Source of the DNA: Mesorhizobium sp. M2E.F.Ca.ET.219.01.1.1
GTDB taxonomy: Bacteria > Pseudomonadota > Alphaproteobacteria > Rhizobiales > Rhizobiaceae
DNA: 64,000 nucleotides
Assembly: GCF_004016445.2 (NCBI RefSeq)
Contig: NZ_SADT02000006.1
Location: forward strand, 310,001-374,000
Direction of reading: 5' to 3'
The position numbers and the translations under genes are program-made. The notes beneath the pieces were generated by a model. That model was given only the letters and a program-made list of their open reading frames with translations, was not told the DNA's origin and searched no databases. This document shows, in pieces, positions 23,579-31,493 of this stretch. Positions within the stretch are counted from its first letter, which is position 1; the number at the start of each line of letters is the position of its first letter.

Positions 23579-25927
23579 TTAAGCCGGCTTTGCGGCTTCC
23601 CGCTTCAATCGCTCGATCGCCATCAGCACCCGCTCTGGTGTCGCCGGCGCATCGAGGCGCGGACAGATCCTGTGATCCACGACGCTCGCGACCGCGTCCG
23701 ACAATGCATGCAGAACCGACATGCCGAGCGGGAAAGGCGGCTCGCCGACGGCCTTGGAGCGATGCACGGTCGGCTCGTTCGCCTCGGACCAGTCGGCCAG
23801 CGTTACGTTGAAGATCTTCGGCCTGTCGGAGGCGAGCGGGATCTTGTAGGTCGACGGCGCATGGGTGCGCAGGCGGCCCTTGTCGTCCCACCACAATTCC
23901 TCGGTGGTCAGCCAGCCCATGCCCTGGATGAAGCCGCCCTCGACCTGGCCGAGATCGATGGCGCGGTTCAGCGAGCGGCCGGTTTCGTGCAGGATATCGG
24001 TGCGCTCGACCACATATTCGCCGGTCAGCGTGTCGACCGAAACTTCGGAGCAGGACGCACCATAGGCGAAATAGTAGAAGGGGCGGCCCTCGCCCTTGTC
24101 ACGGTTCCAGTGGATCTTCGGCGTCTTGTAGAAGCCGGCCGCCGAAAGCTGGATGCGGGCCATATAGGCCTGCTTGACCAGATCGCCGAAGGGTATTTCC
24201 TGGTTGCCGATGCGGACGCGGTTGGGCAGGAACAGCACCTGGTCGCGCGGGACCTGGTATTTTTCCGAGGCGAAGTTGGCCAGCCGGTCCTTGATCTGGC
24301 GGGCGGCGTTCTGCGCGGCCATGCCGTTGAGATCGGAACCCGAGGACGCAGCGGTGGCCGAGGTGTTCGGCACCTTGCCGGTGGTGGTCGCGGTGATCTT
24401 GACCTGATCGAGGTCGAACTGGAATTCCTCGGCCACGACCTGGGCCACCTTGAGATAGAGGCCCTGCCCCATCTCGGTGCCGCCGTGGTTCAGATGAACC
24501 GAACCGTCGGTGTAGACATGCACCAGCGCGCCAGCCTGATTGTAATGCGTGGCGGTGAAGGAGATGCCGAATTTGACCGGCGTCAGCGCCAGCCCGCGCT
24601 TGATGAAGCGGCTGTTGTTGTTGAAGGCGCTGATCTCACGCCGGCGTCGTGCATAGTTCGAGCTCGCCTCCAGTTCGGCGATGATGCGCTGGATGACATT
24701 GTCCTCGACCGTCTGGTGATAGGGCGTGATGTTGCGGTCGCTGGTGCCGTAGAAATTCTTCTTGCGGATCTCGAGCGGGTCCTTGCCGAGGGCAAAGGCC
24801 ACCTCGTCGATGACGCGCTCGGCGCCGACCATGCCTTGCGGACCGCCGAAGCCGCGAAAGGCGGTGTTCGAGACCGTATTGGTGTAGAGCGGCGCCGACT
24901 GGGCGTGCACCGCCGGCCAGAAATAGGTGTTGTCGCAGTGGAACAGCGCGCGGTCGGTGACCGGGCCGGAAAGGTCCGACGAAAAGCCGCAGCGGGCAGC
25001 GAACATGAAGTCGACACCGAGGATGTTGCCGTCGTCGTCGAAGCCGACCTCGTAGTCGATCAGGAAATCGTGCCGCTTGCCGGTGGCGGTCATGTCGTCG
25101 TCGCGGTCGGGCCGGATCTTGACCGCACGATGGTGCCGCTTGGCCGCGATCGCGGCAAGTGCCGCGAACTGGTTGCCCTGCGTTTCCTTGCCGCCGAAGC
25201 CGCCGCCCATGCGGCGGATCTCCACCGTGACGGCGTTGCTCGGGATACCCAGCGCATGGCTCACCATATGCTGGACTTCGCTCGGATGCTGGGTCGAGGA
25301 ATAGATGGTGACGTCGTGGTCCTCGCCGGGCACGGCCATGGCGATATGGCCTTCCAGATAGAAGTGTTCCTGGCCGCCGAGGCGCATCTTGCCCTTGAGC
25401 CTGTGGGGCGCCGCCTTGATCGCCGCTGCCGCATCGCCGCGCCTCAGCGTCAAGGGCGGCGTGACAAGCTTGTCCTTGCGCGGGTCGAGCAGCCCGATAT
25501 CGGTGACGAAGGGCAGTTGCTCGTATTCGATTTTGGCCAGCCCGGTGGCGCGGCGGGCCTGCTCGCGTGTCTCGGCGATGACGCAGAAGATCGGCTGGCC
25601 GTAGAACTCGACCTTGCCGTCGGCGAGCACCGGCTCGTCATGGCGGCCGGTGGGTGAAATGTCGTTTTCGCCCGGCACGTCCTTGGCCGTCAGCACGTCG
25701 ACGACGCCGGGCGCGGCGCGCACCGCCGAGAGGTCCAACTTCGTGATCGTCGCATGCGTTGCGGTCGACAGGCCAAGACAGCCATGCAGCGTGCCGGCCG
25801 GCTCAGGCATGTCGTCGATATAGACCGCCGTGCCGCTGACATGCTTGTGCGCTGAATCATGGCGCTGGTCGCTGGCGACACCGCCCGAGATCTTCTGGGC
25901 CTTGAGGTTGGGGACGTGCTTGGTCAT
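23579..25927 (-). CDS. xdhB: Xanthine dehydrogenase, molybdopterin-binding subunit
   Basis: A 782-residue large subunit of bacterial xanthine dehydrogenase, full length. Motifs: SGTAVYIDDMPEPAGTLHG at the N-terminus, RMGGGFGGKETQG (molybdopterin and Gln contact), TAFRGFGGPQGM (the substrate-orienting Arg region), and the C-terminal KAVGEPPFPLG followed by the catalytic-Glu region. It oxidises hypoxanthine and xanthine to urate. It starts in a TGATG overlap with xdhA and is followed by xdhC, completing the operon uraH-xdhA-xdhB-xdhC. A long antisense open frame over it is a codon-bias shadow. Confidence 0.95.
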   Translation of the reverse strand: MTKHVPNLKAQKISGGVASDQRHDSAHKHVSGTAVYIDDMPEPAGTLHGCLGLSTATHATITKLDLSAVRAAPGVVDVLTAKDVPGENDISPTGRHDEPVLADGKVEFYGQPIFCVIAETREQARRATGLAKIEYEQLPFVTDIGLLDPRKDKLVTPPLTLRRGDAAAAIKAAPHRLKGKMRLGGQEHFYLEGHIAMAVPGEDHDVTIYSSTQHPSEVQHMVSHALGIPSNAVTVEIRRMGGGFGGKETQGNQFAALAAIAAKRHHRAVKIRPDRDDDMTATGKRHDFLIDYEVGFDDDGNILGVDFMFAARCGFSSDLSGPVTDRALFHCDNTYFWPAVHAQSAPLYTNTVSNTAFRGFGGPQGMVGAERVIDEVAFALGKDPLEIRKKNFYGTSDRNITPYHQTVEDNVIQRIIAELEASSNYARRRREISAFNNNSRFIKRGLALTPVKFGISFTATHYNQAGALVHVYTDGSVHLNHGGTEMGQGLYLKVAQVVAEEFQFDLDQVKITATTTGKVPNTSATAASSGSDLNGMAAQNAARQIKDRLANFASEKYQVPRDQVLFLPNRVRIGNQEIPFGDLVKQAYMARIQLSAAGFYKTPKIHWNRDKGEGRPFYYFAYGASCSEVSVDTLTGEYVVERTDILHETGRSLNRAIDLGQVEGGFIQGMGWLTTEELWWDDKGRLRTHAPSTYKIPLASDRPKIFNVTLADWSEANEPTVHRSKAVGEPPFPLGMSVLHALSDAVASVVDHRICPRLDAPATPERVLMAIERLKREAAKPA

Positions 25928-27402
25928 CAGGCCGCCTCGCTGCGCGAAACCTGGAGCGGCGCTTTCGTTCCCGTCGTCTCGACATAAAAGCGCAGCAGAA
26001 GGTTCTTCGCCGCCAACGCCCGGTATTCGGCGCTTGCCCGCATGTCGGTGAGCGGCGTGAAATCCTTGGCGTATTCGGCCATCGCGGCCTCCACCGTCGC
26101 TTCGTTCCAGGCCTTGCCGATCAGTGCCTTCTCGACGGCAACAGCGCGTTTCGGCGTCGCCGCCATGCCGCCATAGGCGATGCGGATGTCGGCAACCGTG
26201 CCGTCTTTTGCCAGAGTCAGATAGAAAGCCCCCAGCGTCGCGGTGATGTCCTCGTCGCGGCGCTTGGTGACTTTGTAGACGGCAAACTTTGCGCCCCGTG
26301 CCGGCACGGGCACGTGGACTGCCTCGACAAACTCGCCGGGCTGACGATCCTGCTTGCCATAGGCGATGAAGAAGGTTTCGAGCGGGATCGTGCGGCGCTT
26401 CTTGCCCTTGCGCAAGGTGAGCTGCGCGCCCAGCGCGATCAGCGGCGGCGGCGTGTCGCCGATCGGCGAGCCGTTGGCGATGTTGCCGCCGATCGTTCCC
26501 ATGTTGCGCACCTGCTCACCACCGATGCGGTCGACCAGCGGCCCCAGGGCCGGGATGTGTTTCGACAGCGTCTCGAAGGCTTCGGTGTAGGTGACGCCGG
26601 CGCCGATGGTGATCACGCCGTCTTTCTCCAACATCGTGCGCAAGCCTTCGAGACCGCCGATGAAGACCGCCGGCGAGATGTCGCGCATGTGCTTGGTGAC
26701 CCAAAGGCCGACATCGGTCGAGCCGGCAACGATGGTGGCGCCCGGCTCCTTCTCGAGCACGGCCGCGAAATCGTCGACATCGGCCGGCACGACCAGGCGC
26801 GCCTTACCGGAGCCTACTTCGACCCTGGCGCCATCGCGCAATGCTTTCAGCCTGGCGGTGATGTCCTTGCGCTCCAGGGCCAGCGGATCCTTGGCCGCCT
26901 TGCCGTAGCTCGAAACGGCGTGCGCGGCGCGGATGATCGCCTCATAACCGGTGCAGCGGCAGAGATTGCCCTGCAGCGCCTTTTCGATCGCCGCGTTGGA
27001 CGGATCGGGCGTCTTCATCCAGAGCGCGTAGAGCGACATGACGAAACCCGGCGTGCAGAAGCCGCATTGCGAGCCATGGAAATCGACCATCGCCTGCTGC
27101 ACCGGATGCAGCTTTTCGCCATTGCCGCGCAGATGTTCCACCGTCACGACATGGGTGCCGTCGAGCGAGCCCATGAAGCGGATGCAGGCGTTGACGCTTT
27201 CATAGACCAGGCCGTCGCCTCCAAGCTTGCCGACCAGCACCGTGCAGGCGCCGCAATCGCCTTCGGCGCAGCCTTCCTTGGTGCCGCGCAGCGAGCGGTT
27301 GAGCCGCAGCCAGTCGAGCAGGGTCGCATCGGGCGCGACGTCTTTCAGGGCCACGTCGGCGCCGTTCAGGATGAAGCGTATCTCGTTACGGGTTCCTGCC
27401 AT
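25927..27402 (-). CDS. xdhA: Xanthine dehydrogenase, iron-sulphur and FAD subunit
   Basis: A 491-residue small subunit. The N-terminal 2Fe-2S domain has CAEGDCGACTVLVG. The second 2Fe-2S domain has QCGFCTPGFVMSLYAL and GNLCRCTGYEAI (to about residue 155). The FAD-binding domain follows (IVAGSTDVGLW, MGTIGGNIANGSPIGD). The CO-dehydrogenase FAD C-terminal domain runs from about 380. It takes electrons from the molybdenum centre to NAD. It begins three bases after uraH ends and overlaps xdhB, so all are one transcript. All eight cluster cysteines are visible. Confidence 0.95.
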   Translation of the reverse strand: MAGTRNEIRFILNGADVALKDVAPDATLLDWLRLNRSLRGTKEGCAEGDCGACTVLVGKLGGDGLVYESVNACIRFMGSLDGTHVVTVEHLRGNGEKLHPVQQAMVDFHGSQCGFCTPGFVMSLYALWMKTPDPSNAAIEKALQGNLCRCTGYEAIIRAAHAVSSYGKAAKDPLALERKDITARLKALRDGARVEVGSGKARLVVPADVDDFAAVLEKEPGATIVAGSTDVGLWVTKHMRDISPAVFIGGLEGLRTMLEKDGVITIGAGVTYTEAFETLSKHIPALGPLVDRIGGEQVRNMGTIGGNIANGSPIGDTPPPLIALGAQLTLRKGKKRRTIPLETFFIAYGKQDRQPGEFVEAVHVPVPARGAKFAVYKVTKRRDEDITATLGAFYLTLAKDGTVADIRIAYGGMAATPKRAVAVEKALIGKAWNEATVEAAMAEYAKDFTPLTDMRASAEYRALAAKNLLLRFYVETTGTKAPLQVSRSEAA

Positions 27403-27405
27403 GTC

Positions 27406-27780
27406 TCAACTTCCCCGATAGGTCGAGTAGCCATAAGGCGAAATCAAGAGCGGTACGTGGTAATGCCGTTCTTCCGCCATGCCGAAGCGGATCGGCACGA
27501 TGTCGAGGAAAGCGGGCTCAGGCAGCTTGATGCCCTGGCCGCGCAGATAGTCGCCTGCGGCAAAAACCAGCTCATATTCGCCGGTGCGGAACTCGGCGCC
27601 GGCCAGCAACGGCGCGTCGCAGCGGCCGTCGTCATTGGTGGCGACCGTCTTGAGATGCGTGCGGCTCTGTCCCTCGATGCGGAAAAGCTCGATCGCCAGG
27701 CCCTTCGCCGGCCGGCCGGTCGCGGTGTCCAGCACGTGGGTGGTCAGGCGCCCGCCATCGGCTTTCGACGTTTCTGCCAC
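27406..27780 (-). CDS. uraH: 5-Hydroxyisourate hydrolase
   Basis: A 124-residue transthyretin-like protein. The family marks are at both ends: RLTTHVLDTATGRPAKGL with the active-site His near residue 15, and the C-terminal tetrapeptide motif within ISPYGYSTYRGS. It hydrolyses the unstable PuuD product 5-hydroxyisourate to OHCU, which the UraD domain encoded divergently then decarboxylates. It is the first gene of the uraH-xdhABC operon, divergent from the allantoinase fusion gene with 168 bases between them that must hold both promoters. No signal peptide, so it is cytoplasmic. Confidence 0.95.
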   Translation of the reverse strand: MAETSKADGGRLTTHVLDTATGRPAKGLAIELFRIEGQSRTHLKTVATNDDGRCDAPLLAGAEFRTGEYELVFAAGDYLRGQGIKLPEPAFLDIVPIRFGMAEERHYHVPLLISPYGYSTYRGS

Positions 27781-27948
27781 TGGCGGTCTCCCATCCGGTA
27801 CAGTTTCAGGTCAATTGTGCGCCAATTAAAGGCGATGCATAAGCCCCGGTCGAGCGGAGCGGGGCAAAAAGCACTTTCAAAAATTTTCGGGGGAATGCAT
27901 GCGCACTCCTTTCGATATCTTCATCTCAACCATCGGGCAGGAGCGACA

Positions 27949-29373
27949 ATGCGTTACGATAGGGACATGCGCGGTTACGGGGCCAATCCGCCGGACCCGA
28001 AATGGCCTGGGGGCGCGCATGTCGCGGTGCAGTTCGTCGTCAACTACGAGGAAGGCGGCGAGAACTGCGTGCTGCATGGCGACAAGGCATCCGAAGCCTT
28101 CCTGTCCGAAATCGTCGGCGCGGCGCCCTGGGTCGGCCAGCGCCACTGGAATATGGAATCGATCTATGAGTACGGCGCCCGCGCCGGCTTCTGGCGGCTC
28201 TACCGGCTGTTCACCGAAGCTGAGGTGCCGGTGACCTGCTACGGCGTCGCCACCGCGCTCGCACGCTCGCCCGATCAGGTCGTCGCCATGCAGGAGGCCG
28301 GCTGGGAAATCGCATCGCACGGGCTGAAATGGATCGACTATCGCGACCATGCGGCCGAGGATGAGAAGCGCGACCTCGATGAGGCCATCCGGCTGCATTA
28401 CGAAGTGACCGGCGCGCGGCCGACCGGCTGGTACACCGGCCGCACCTCGGTCAACACGGTACGGCTGGTCGCCGAGGAAGGCGGTTTCGACTATGTCTCC
28501 GACACTTATGACGACGAATTGCCCTACTGGTTCGACCGCGACGGGCTGGAGAAGCCGCAGCTCGTCATCCCCTATACGCTCGACGCCAACGACATGCGCT
28601 TCGCGACGCCGCAAGGGTTCAATTCGGGCGACCAGTTCTTCGCCTATCTGAAGGACAGCTTCGACACGCTCTATGCCGAGGGTAAGGCAGGCCGGCCGCG
28701 CATGATGAATATCGGCCTGCATTGCCGGCTGGTCGGCCGTCCGGGCCGCGTGGCGGCGCTGAAGCGCTTCGTCGACTACGTAAAGTCGCACGACAAGGTG
28801 TGGCTGACGCGGCGCATCGACATCGCAAAACACTGGCGCGAGACGCATCCCTACGAGGCGCCGGCGCTGCGTCCCTCGCGGATGGAATTCGAGGAATTCG
28901 TGCATGCTTTTGGGGGCGTGTTCGAGCATTCGCCCTGGATCGCCGAGCGCGCCTACGAATTGGAGCTCGGACCGGCGCATGACAGCGCGGGCGGCCTGCA
29001 CAACGCGCTCTGCCGGGTCTTCCGCGCGGCGACGGAGGCGGAGCGGCTTTCCGTGCTCAACGCCCATCCGGACCTTGCCGGCAAGCTGGCGGCGGCCAAG
29101 CGGCTGACGCCGGAGTCGGCCAAGGAGCAGGCCTCCGCCGGGCTCGACGCGCTGACCGATGAGGAGCGCGAGCTGTTCTCGAAACTCAACGCCGCCTATG
29201 TCACCACCTTCGGCTTCCCCTTCATCATCGCGGTCAAGGGCAAGACCAAGGAGGAGATCCTGGCGGAGTTCGAGGCGCGGATCGGCAACAGCCGCGGCAC
29301 CGAGTTCGAAACCGCATGCCGTCAGGTCGAACGCATCGCGCTGCTTCGGCTGAAAGACCTGCTCCCACTCTGA
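27949..29373 (+). CDS. puuE-uraD: Fused allantoinase (PuuE type) and OHCU decarboxylase
   Basis: A 474-residue bifunctional protein. Residues 1-310 are a PuuE allantoinase of the polysaccharide-deacetylase fold (RDMRGYGANPPDPKWPGGAH, WNMESIYEYGARAGFWRLYRLF, GWYTGRTSVNTVRLV). Residues from about 312 are OHCU decarboxylase, with the catalytic His373 in NAHPDLAGKLA and FGFPFIIAVKG. One chain thus makes S-allantoin from OHCU and opens it to allantoate. ATG 27949 follows GCAGGAGCGAC. A much longer open frame extends upstream, but it is antisense to uraH and xdhA and not real. First gene of the plus-strand ureide operon. Confidence 0.95.
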   Translation: MRYDRDMRGYGANPPDPKWPGGAHVAVQFVVNYEEGGENCVLHGDKASEAFLSEIVGAAPWVGQRHWNMESIYEYGARAGFWRLYRLFTEAEVPVTCYGVATALARSPDQVVAMQEAGWEIASHGLKWIDYRDHAAEDEKRDLDEAIRLHYEVTGARPTGWYTGRTSVNTVRLVAEEGGFDYVSDTYDDELPYWFDRDGLEKPQLVIPYTLDANDMRFATPQGFNSGDQFFAYLKDSFDTLYAEGKAGRPRMMNIGLHCRLVGRPGRVAALKRFVDYVKSHDKVWLTRRIDIAKHWRETHPYEAPALRPSRMEFEEFVHAFGGVFEHSPWIAERAYELELGPAHDSAGGLHNALCRVFRAATEAERLSVLNAHPDLAGKLAAAKRLTPESAKEQASAGLDALTDEERELFSKLNAAYVTTFGFPFIIAVKGKTKEEILAEFEARIGNSRGTEFETACRQVERIALLRLKDLLPL

Positions 29374-29470
29374 TGTTTGTTTTACGCAATTCCGGACGGA
29401 AATTTACGGCGAAGTCGCCGAACCTAACCGCTTCACACTTTTCCTGGAATTGCTCTGAGGCCAGGACCCC

Positions 29471-30331
29471 ATGGATATGATCAAGACTGCCGAGCGAACC
29501 TATTATGCGCCGCAGGGCGGCCATCCCGGCCAGAACGAGCTTTTGACTGGACGGGCCGTCTTCACCGAGGCCTATGCGGTCATCCCCAAGGGCGTGATGC
29601 AGGACATTGTCACCAGCCCCCTGCCGTTCTGGGACAAGACCAGGGCTTGGATCATCGCAAGGCCGCTTTCGGGCTTCGCCGAGACGTTCTCGCAATATAT
29701 CGTCGAGGTCCTGCCGGGCGGCGGCAGCGACCGGCCCGAACTCGATGCCGGCGCCGAGGGCGTGCTGTTCGTCGTCGAGGGGACGCTTACCGTTTCGCTT
29801 GCCGGCAAAAAGCATGTGCTTGCCCCCGGTGGCTTCGCCTTTCTGCCGCCTTCCAGCGGCTGGACGGTGCGCAACGAAAGCAGCGCCGCCGTCCGCTTCC
29901 ACTGGATCCGCAAGGCCTATGAGGCGGTCGATGGCCTCGACGTGCCGGAAGCTTTCATCTCGAGCGACCAGGACGTGGCGCCGAGCCCGATGCCGGGCAC
30001 GGAAGGGCGCTGGGCAACGACCCGCTTCGTCGACCCCGCCGACATGCGCCACGACATGCATGTCACCATCGTCACGCTGAAGCCCGGCGCGGTCATTCCC
30101 TTCGCCGAGACCCATGTCATGGAGCACGGGCTCTATGTGCTGGAAGGCAAGGCCGTCTACCGGCTGAACCAGGACTGGGTCGAGGTCGAGGCCGGCGATT
30201 TCATGTGGCTGCGCGCCTTCTGCCCGCAGGCCTGCTATGCCGGCGGCCCGGGCAATTTCCGCTATTTGCTCTACAAGGACGTCAATCGTCACGCGAGGCT
30301 TGGCGGCGCATTTGGGGGTCTGGCGCGGTGA
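29471..30331 (+). CDS. allE: (S)-Ureidoglycine aminohydrolase
   Basis: A 286-residue bicupin matching UGHY/AllE, which releases ammonia from ureidoglycine to give S-ureidoglycolate. Seen: RTYYAPQGGHPGQNELLTGRAVFTEAYAVIPKG at the N-terminus (in bases 29498-29596), the first cupin around GVLFVVEGTL, and the second cupin with metal ligands in IPFAETHVMEHGLYVLEG and the terminal FCPQACYAGG. Its last codon overlaps the GTG start of allA. The step before it, allantoate amidohydrolase, is not encoded in the window. Confidence 0.93.
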   Translation: MDMIKTAERTYYAPQGGHPGQNELLTGRAVFTEAYAVIPKGVMQDIVTSPLPFWDKTRAWIIARPLSGFAETFSQYIVEVLPGGGSDRPELDAGAEGVLFVVEGTLTVSLAGKKHVLAPGGFAFLPPSSGWTVRNESSAAVRFHWIRKAYEAVDGLDVPEAFISSDQDVAPSPMPGTEGRWATTRFVDPADMRHDMHVTIVTLKPGAVIPFAETHVMEHGLYVLEGKAVYRLNQDWVEVEAGDFMWLRAFCPQACYAGGPGNFRYLLYKDVNRHARLGGAFGGLAR

Positions 30332-30819
30332 CCCGTATCGTCGCCCGGCCGCTGACGCGTGAAGACTTCGCGCCGTTCGGCGACGTCATCGACATGGGCG
30401 GCGACAACCGCTACCCGATCAATGGCGGCAAGGCGATGCGCTATCACGACCTGGCCACCGCGGAAGCCACCGGACCCAACGCGCGCGTGCTGATCTCGAT
30501 GGTGCGCGGCACGCCCTACGAGATGCCGTTGAAGCTCACCATGGTCGAACGCCATCCGCTCGGCAGCCAGGCTTTCATCCCGCTGTCGCCGCGTCCGTTC
30601 CTGGTCATCGTGTGCGATGACACAAAGCACGGCCCCGGCGTACCGCACGCCTTCGTCGCCGGCCCCGGACAAGGCATCAACTACCGCCGCAACCTGTGGC
30701 ACGGCGTGCTGACGCCGATCAGCGAGGAACAGGATTTCCTGATCGTCGACCGGGGCGGCGACGGCTCCAATCTCGAAGAATTTTATTTCTCGCATCCATA
30801 CGAGATCCACCTTCCCTGA
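30328..30819 (+). CDS. allA: Ureidoglycolate lyase
   Basis: A 163-residue AllA-type cupin that splits ureidoglycolate into glyoxylate and urea. It begins MTRIVARPLTREDFAPFGDVID from a GTG that overlaps the allE stop (GTGA), and carries the family blocks ERHPLGSQAFIPLSPRPFLVIV and INYRRNLWHGVLTPI. The open frame extends further upstream only as an out-of-frame shadow of allE. Glyoxylate made here can be salvaged via glycerate and the glycerate kinase at 13-14 kb. Good family match and typical length. Confidence 0.94.
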   Translation: MTRIVARPLTREDFAPFGDVIDMGGDNRYPINGGKAMRYHDLATAEATGPNARVLISMVRGTPYEMPLKLTMVERHPLGSQAFIPLSPRPFLVIVCDDTKHGPGVPHAFVAGPGQGINYRRNLWHGVLTPISEEQDFLIVDRGGDGSNLEEFYFSHPYEIHLP

Positions 30820-30829
30820 AAGCCTTCCC

Positions 30830-31423
30830 ATGACCGACGTTTCGCTGATCGACCGCCTGCTCGACGTGATCGAGCACGACATCGTGCCGAAGACCGCTGA
30901 AGGCGTTGCCCATGGCAACAAGCTGTTCGGCGCCGCGATCCTCAGGAAGGACGACCGCTCGCTGGTGCTGGCGGAAACCAACAATGAGATGGAAAACCCG
31001 CTTTGGCATGGCGAGGTGCACTGCCTGAAGCGTTTTTACGAAATGCCGAAAGCCGAGCGCGTCGACACCAAGGACGCGCTGTTCATCGCCACGCACGAGC
31101 CCTGCTCGCTCTGCCTGTCGGCGATCACCTGGACCGGCTTCGACAATTTCTACTATCTCTTCAGCCACGAGGATTCGCGCGACAGTTTTGCCATCCCGCA
31201 CGACCTGAAAATCCTGAAAGAGGTATTCACCCTCGACCCCGGCGGCTACAATGCCGAGAACGCCTACTGGAAGAGTTTTTCGATCCGCCGACTGGTGCGT
31301 GAGCTACCCGAGGCCGAGCGCAAGCGGCTGGAAGCAAGGATCGGGCAAATCTCCGTGCGCTATGACGAGCTCTCGAACGCTTACCAGGCAAGCAAGGCGG
31401 AGAACGACATTCCGTTGAACTGA
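30830..31423 (+). CDS. Cytidine-deaminase-fold nucleobase/nucleoside deaminase
   Basis: A 197-residue zinc deaminase of the dCMP/cytidine deaminase superfamily. The zinc ligand and proton shuttle are in NPLWHGEVHCLKRF (HxE), and the two zinc cysteines in THEPCSLCLSAI (PCxxC). It starts 10 bases after allA, so it belongs to the ureide operon. Its substrate is probably a purine or ureide-like base, but the long C-terminal helix region (about 140-197) is not that of standard guanine or tRNA-adenosine deaminases. The sequence does not settle the substrate. Confidence 0.85.
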   Translation: MTDVSLIDRLLDVIEHDIVPKTAEGVAHGNKLFGAAILRKDDRSLVLAETNNEMENPLWHGEVHCLKRFYEMPKAERVDTKDALFIATHEPCSLCLSAITWTGFDNFYYLFSHEDSRDSFAIPHDLKILKEVFTLDPGGYNAENAYWKSFSIRRLVRELPEAERKRLEARIGQISVRYDELSNAYQASKAENDIPLN

Positions 31424-31493
31424 CGCGGATTGACCAGCCGATTTCGCCGGCTGGCCCACGACGCAGCGGCGCGGGCTTCATCATGTGCCCTCC

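Noticed and set aside
23672..25657. Plus-strand open frame of 661 codons
   Set aside because: Antisense to xdhB; a typical codon-bias shadow.
26314..27948. A very long upstream extension of the allantoinase reading frame (over 1000 residues in total)
   Set aside because: It is antisense to xdhA and uraH and has the composition of a high-GC shadow frame; the ATG at 27949 has a ribosome site and matches the PuuE N-terminus.
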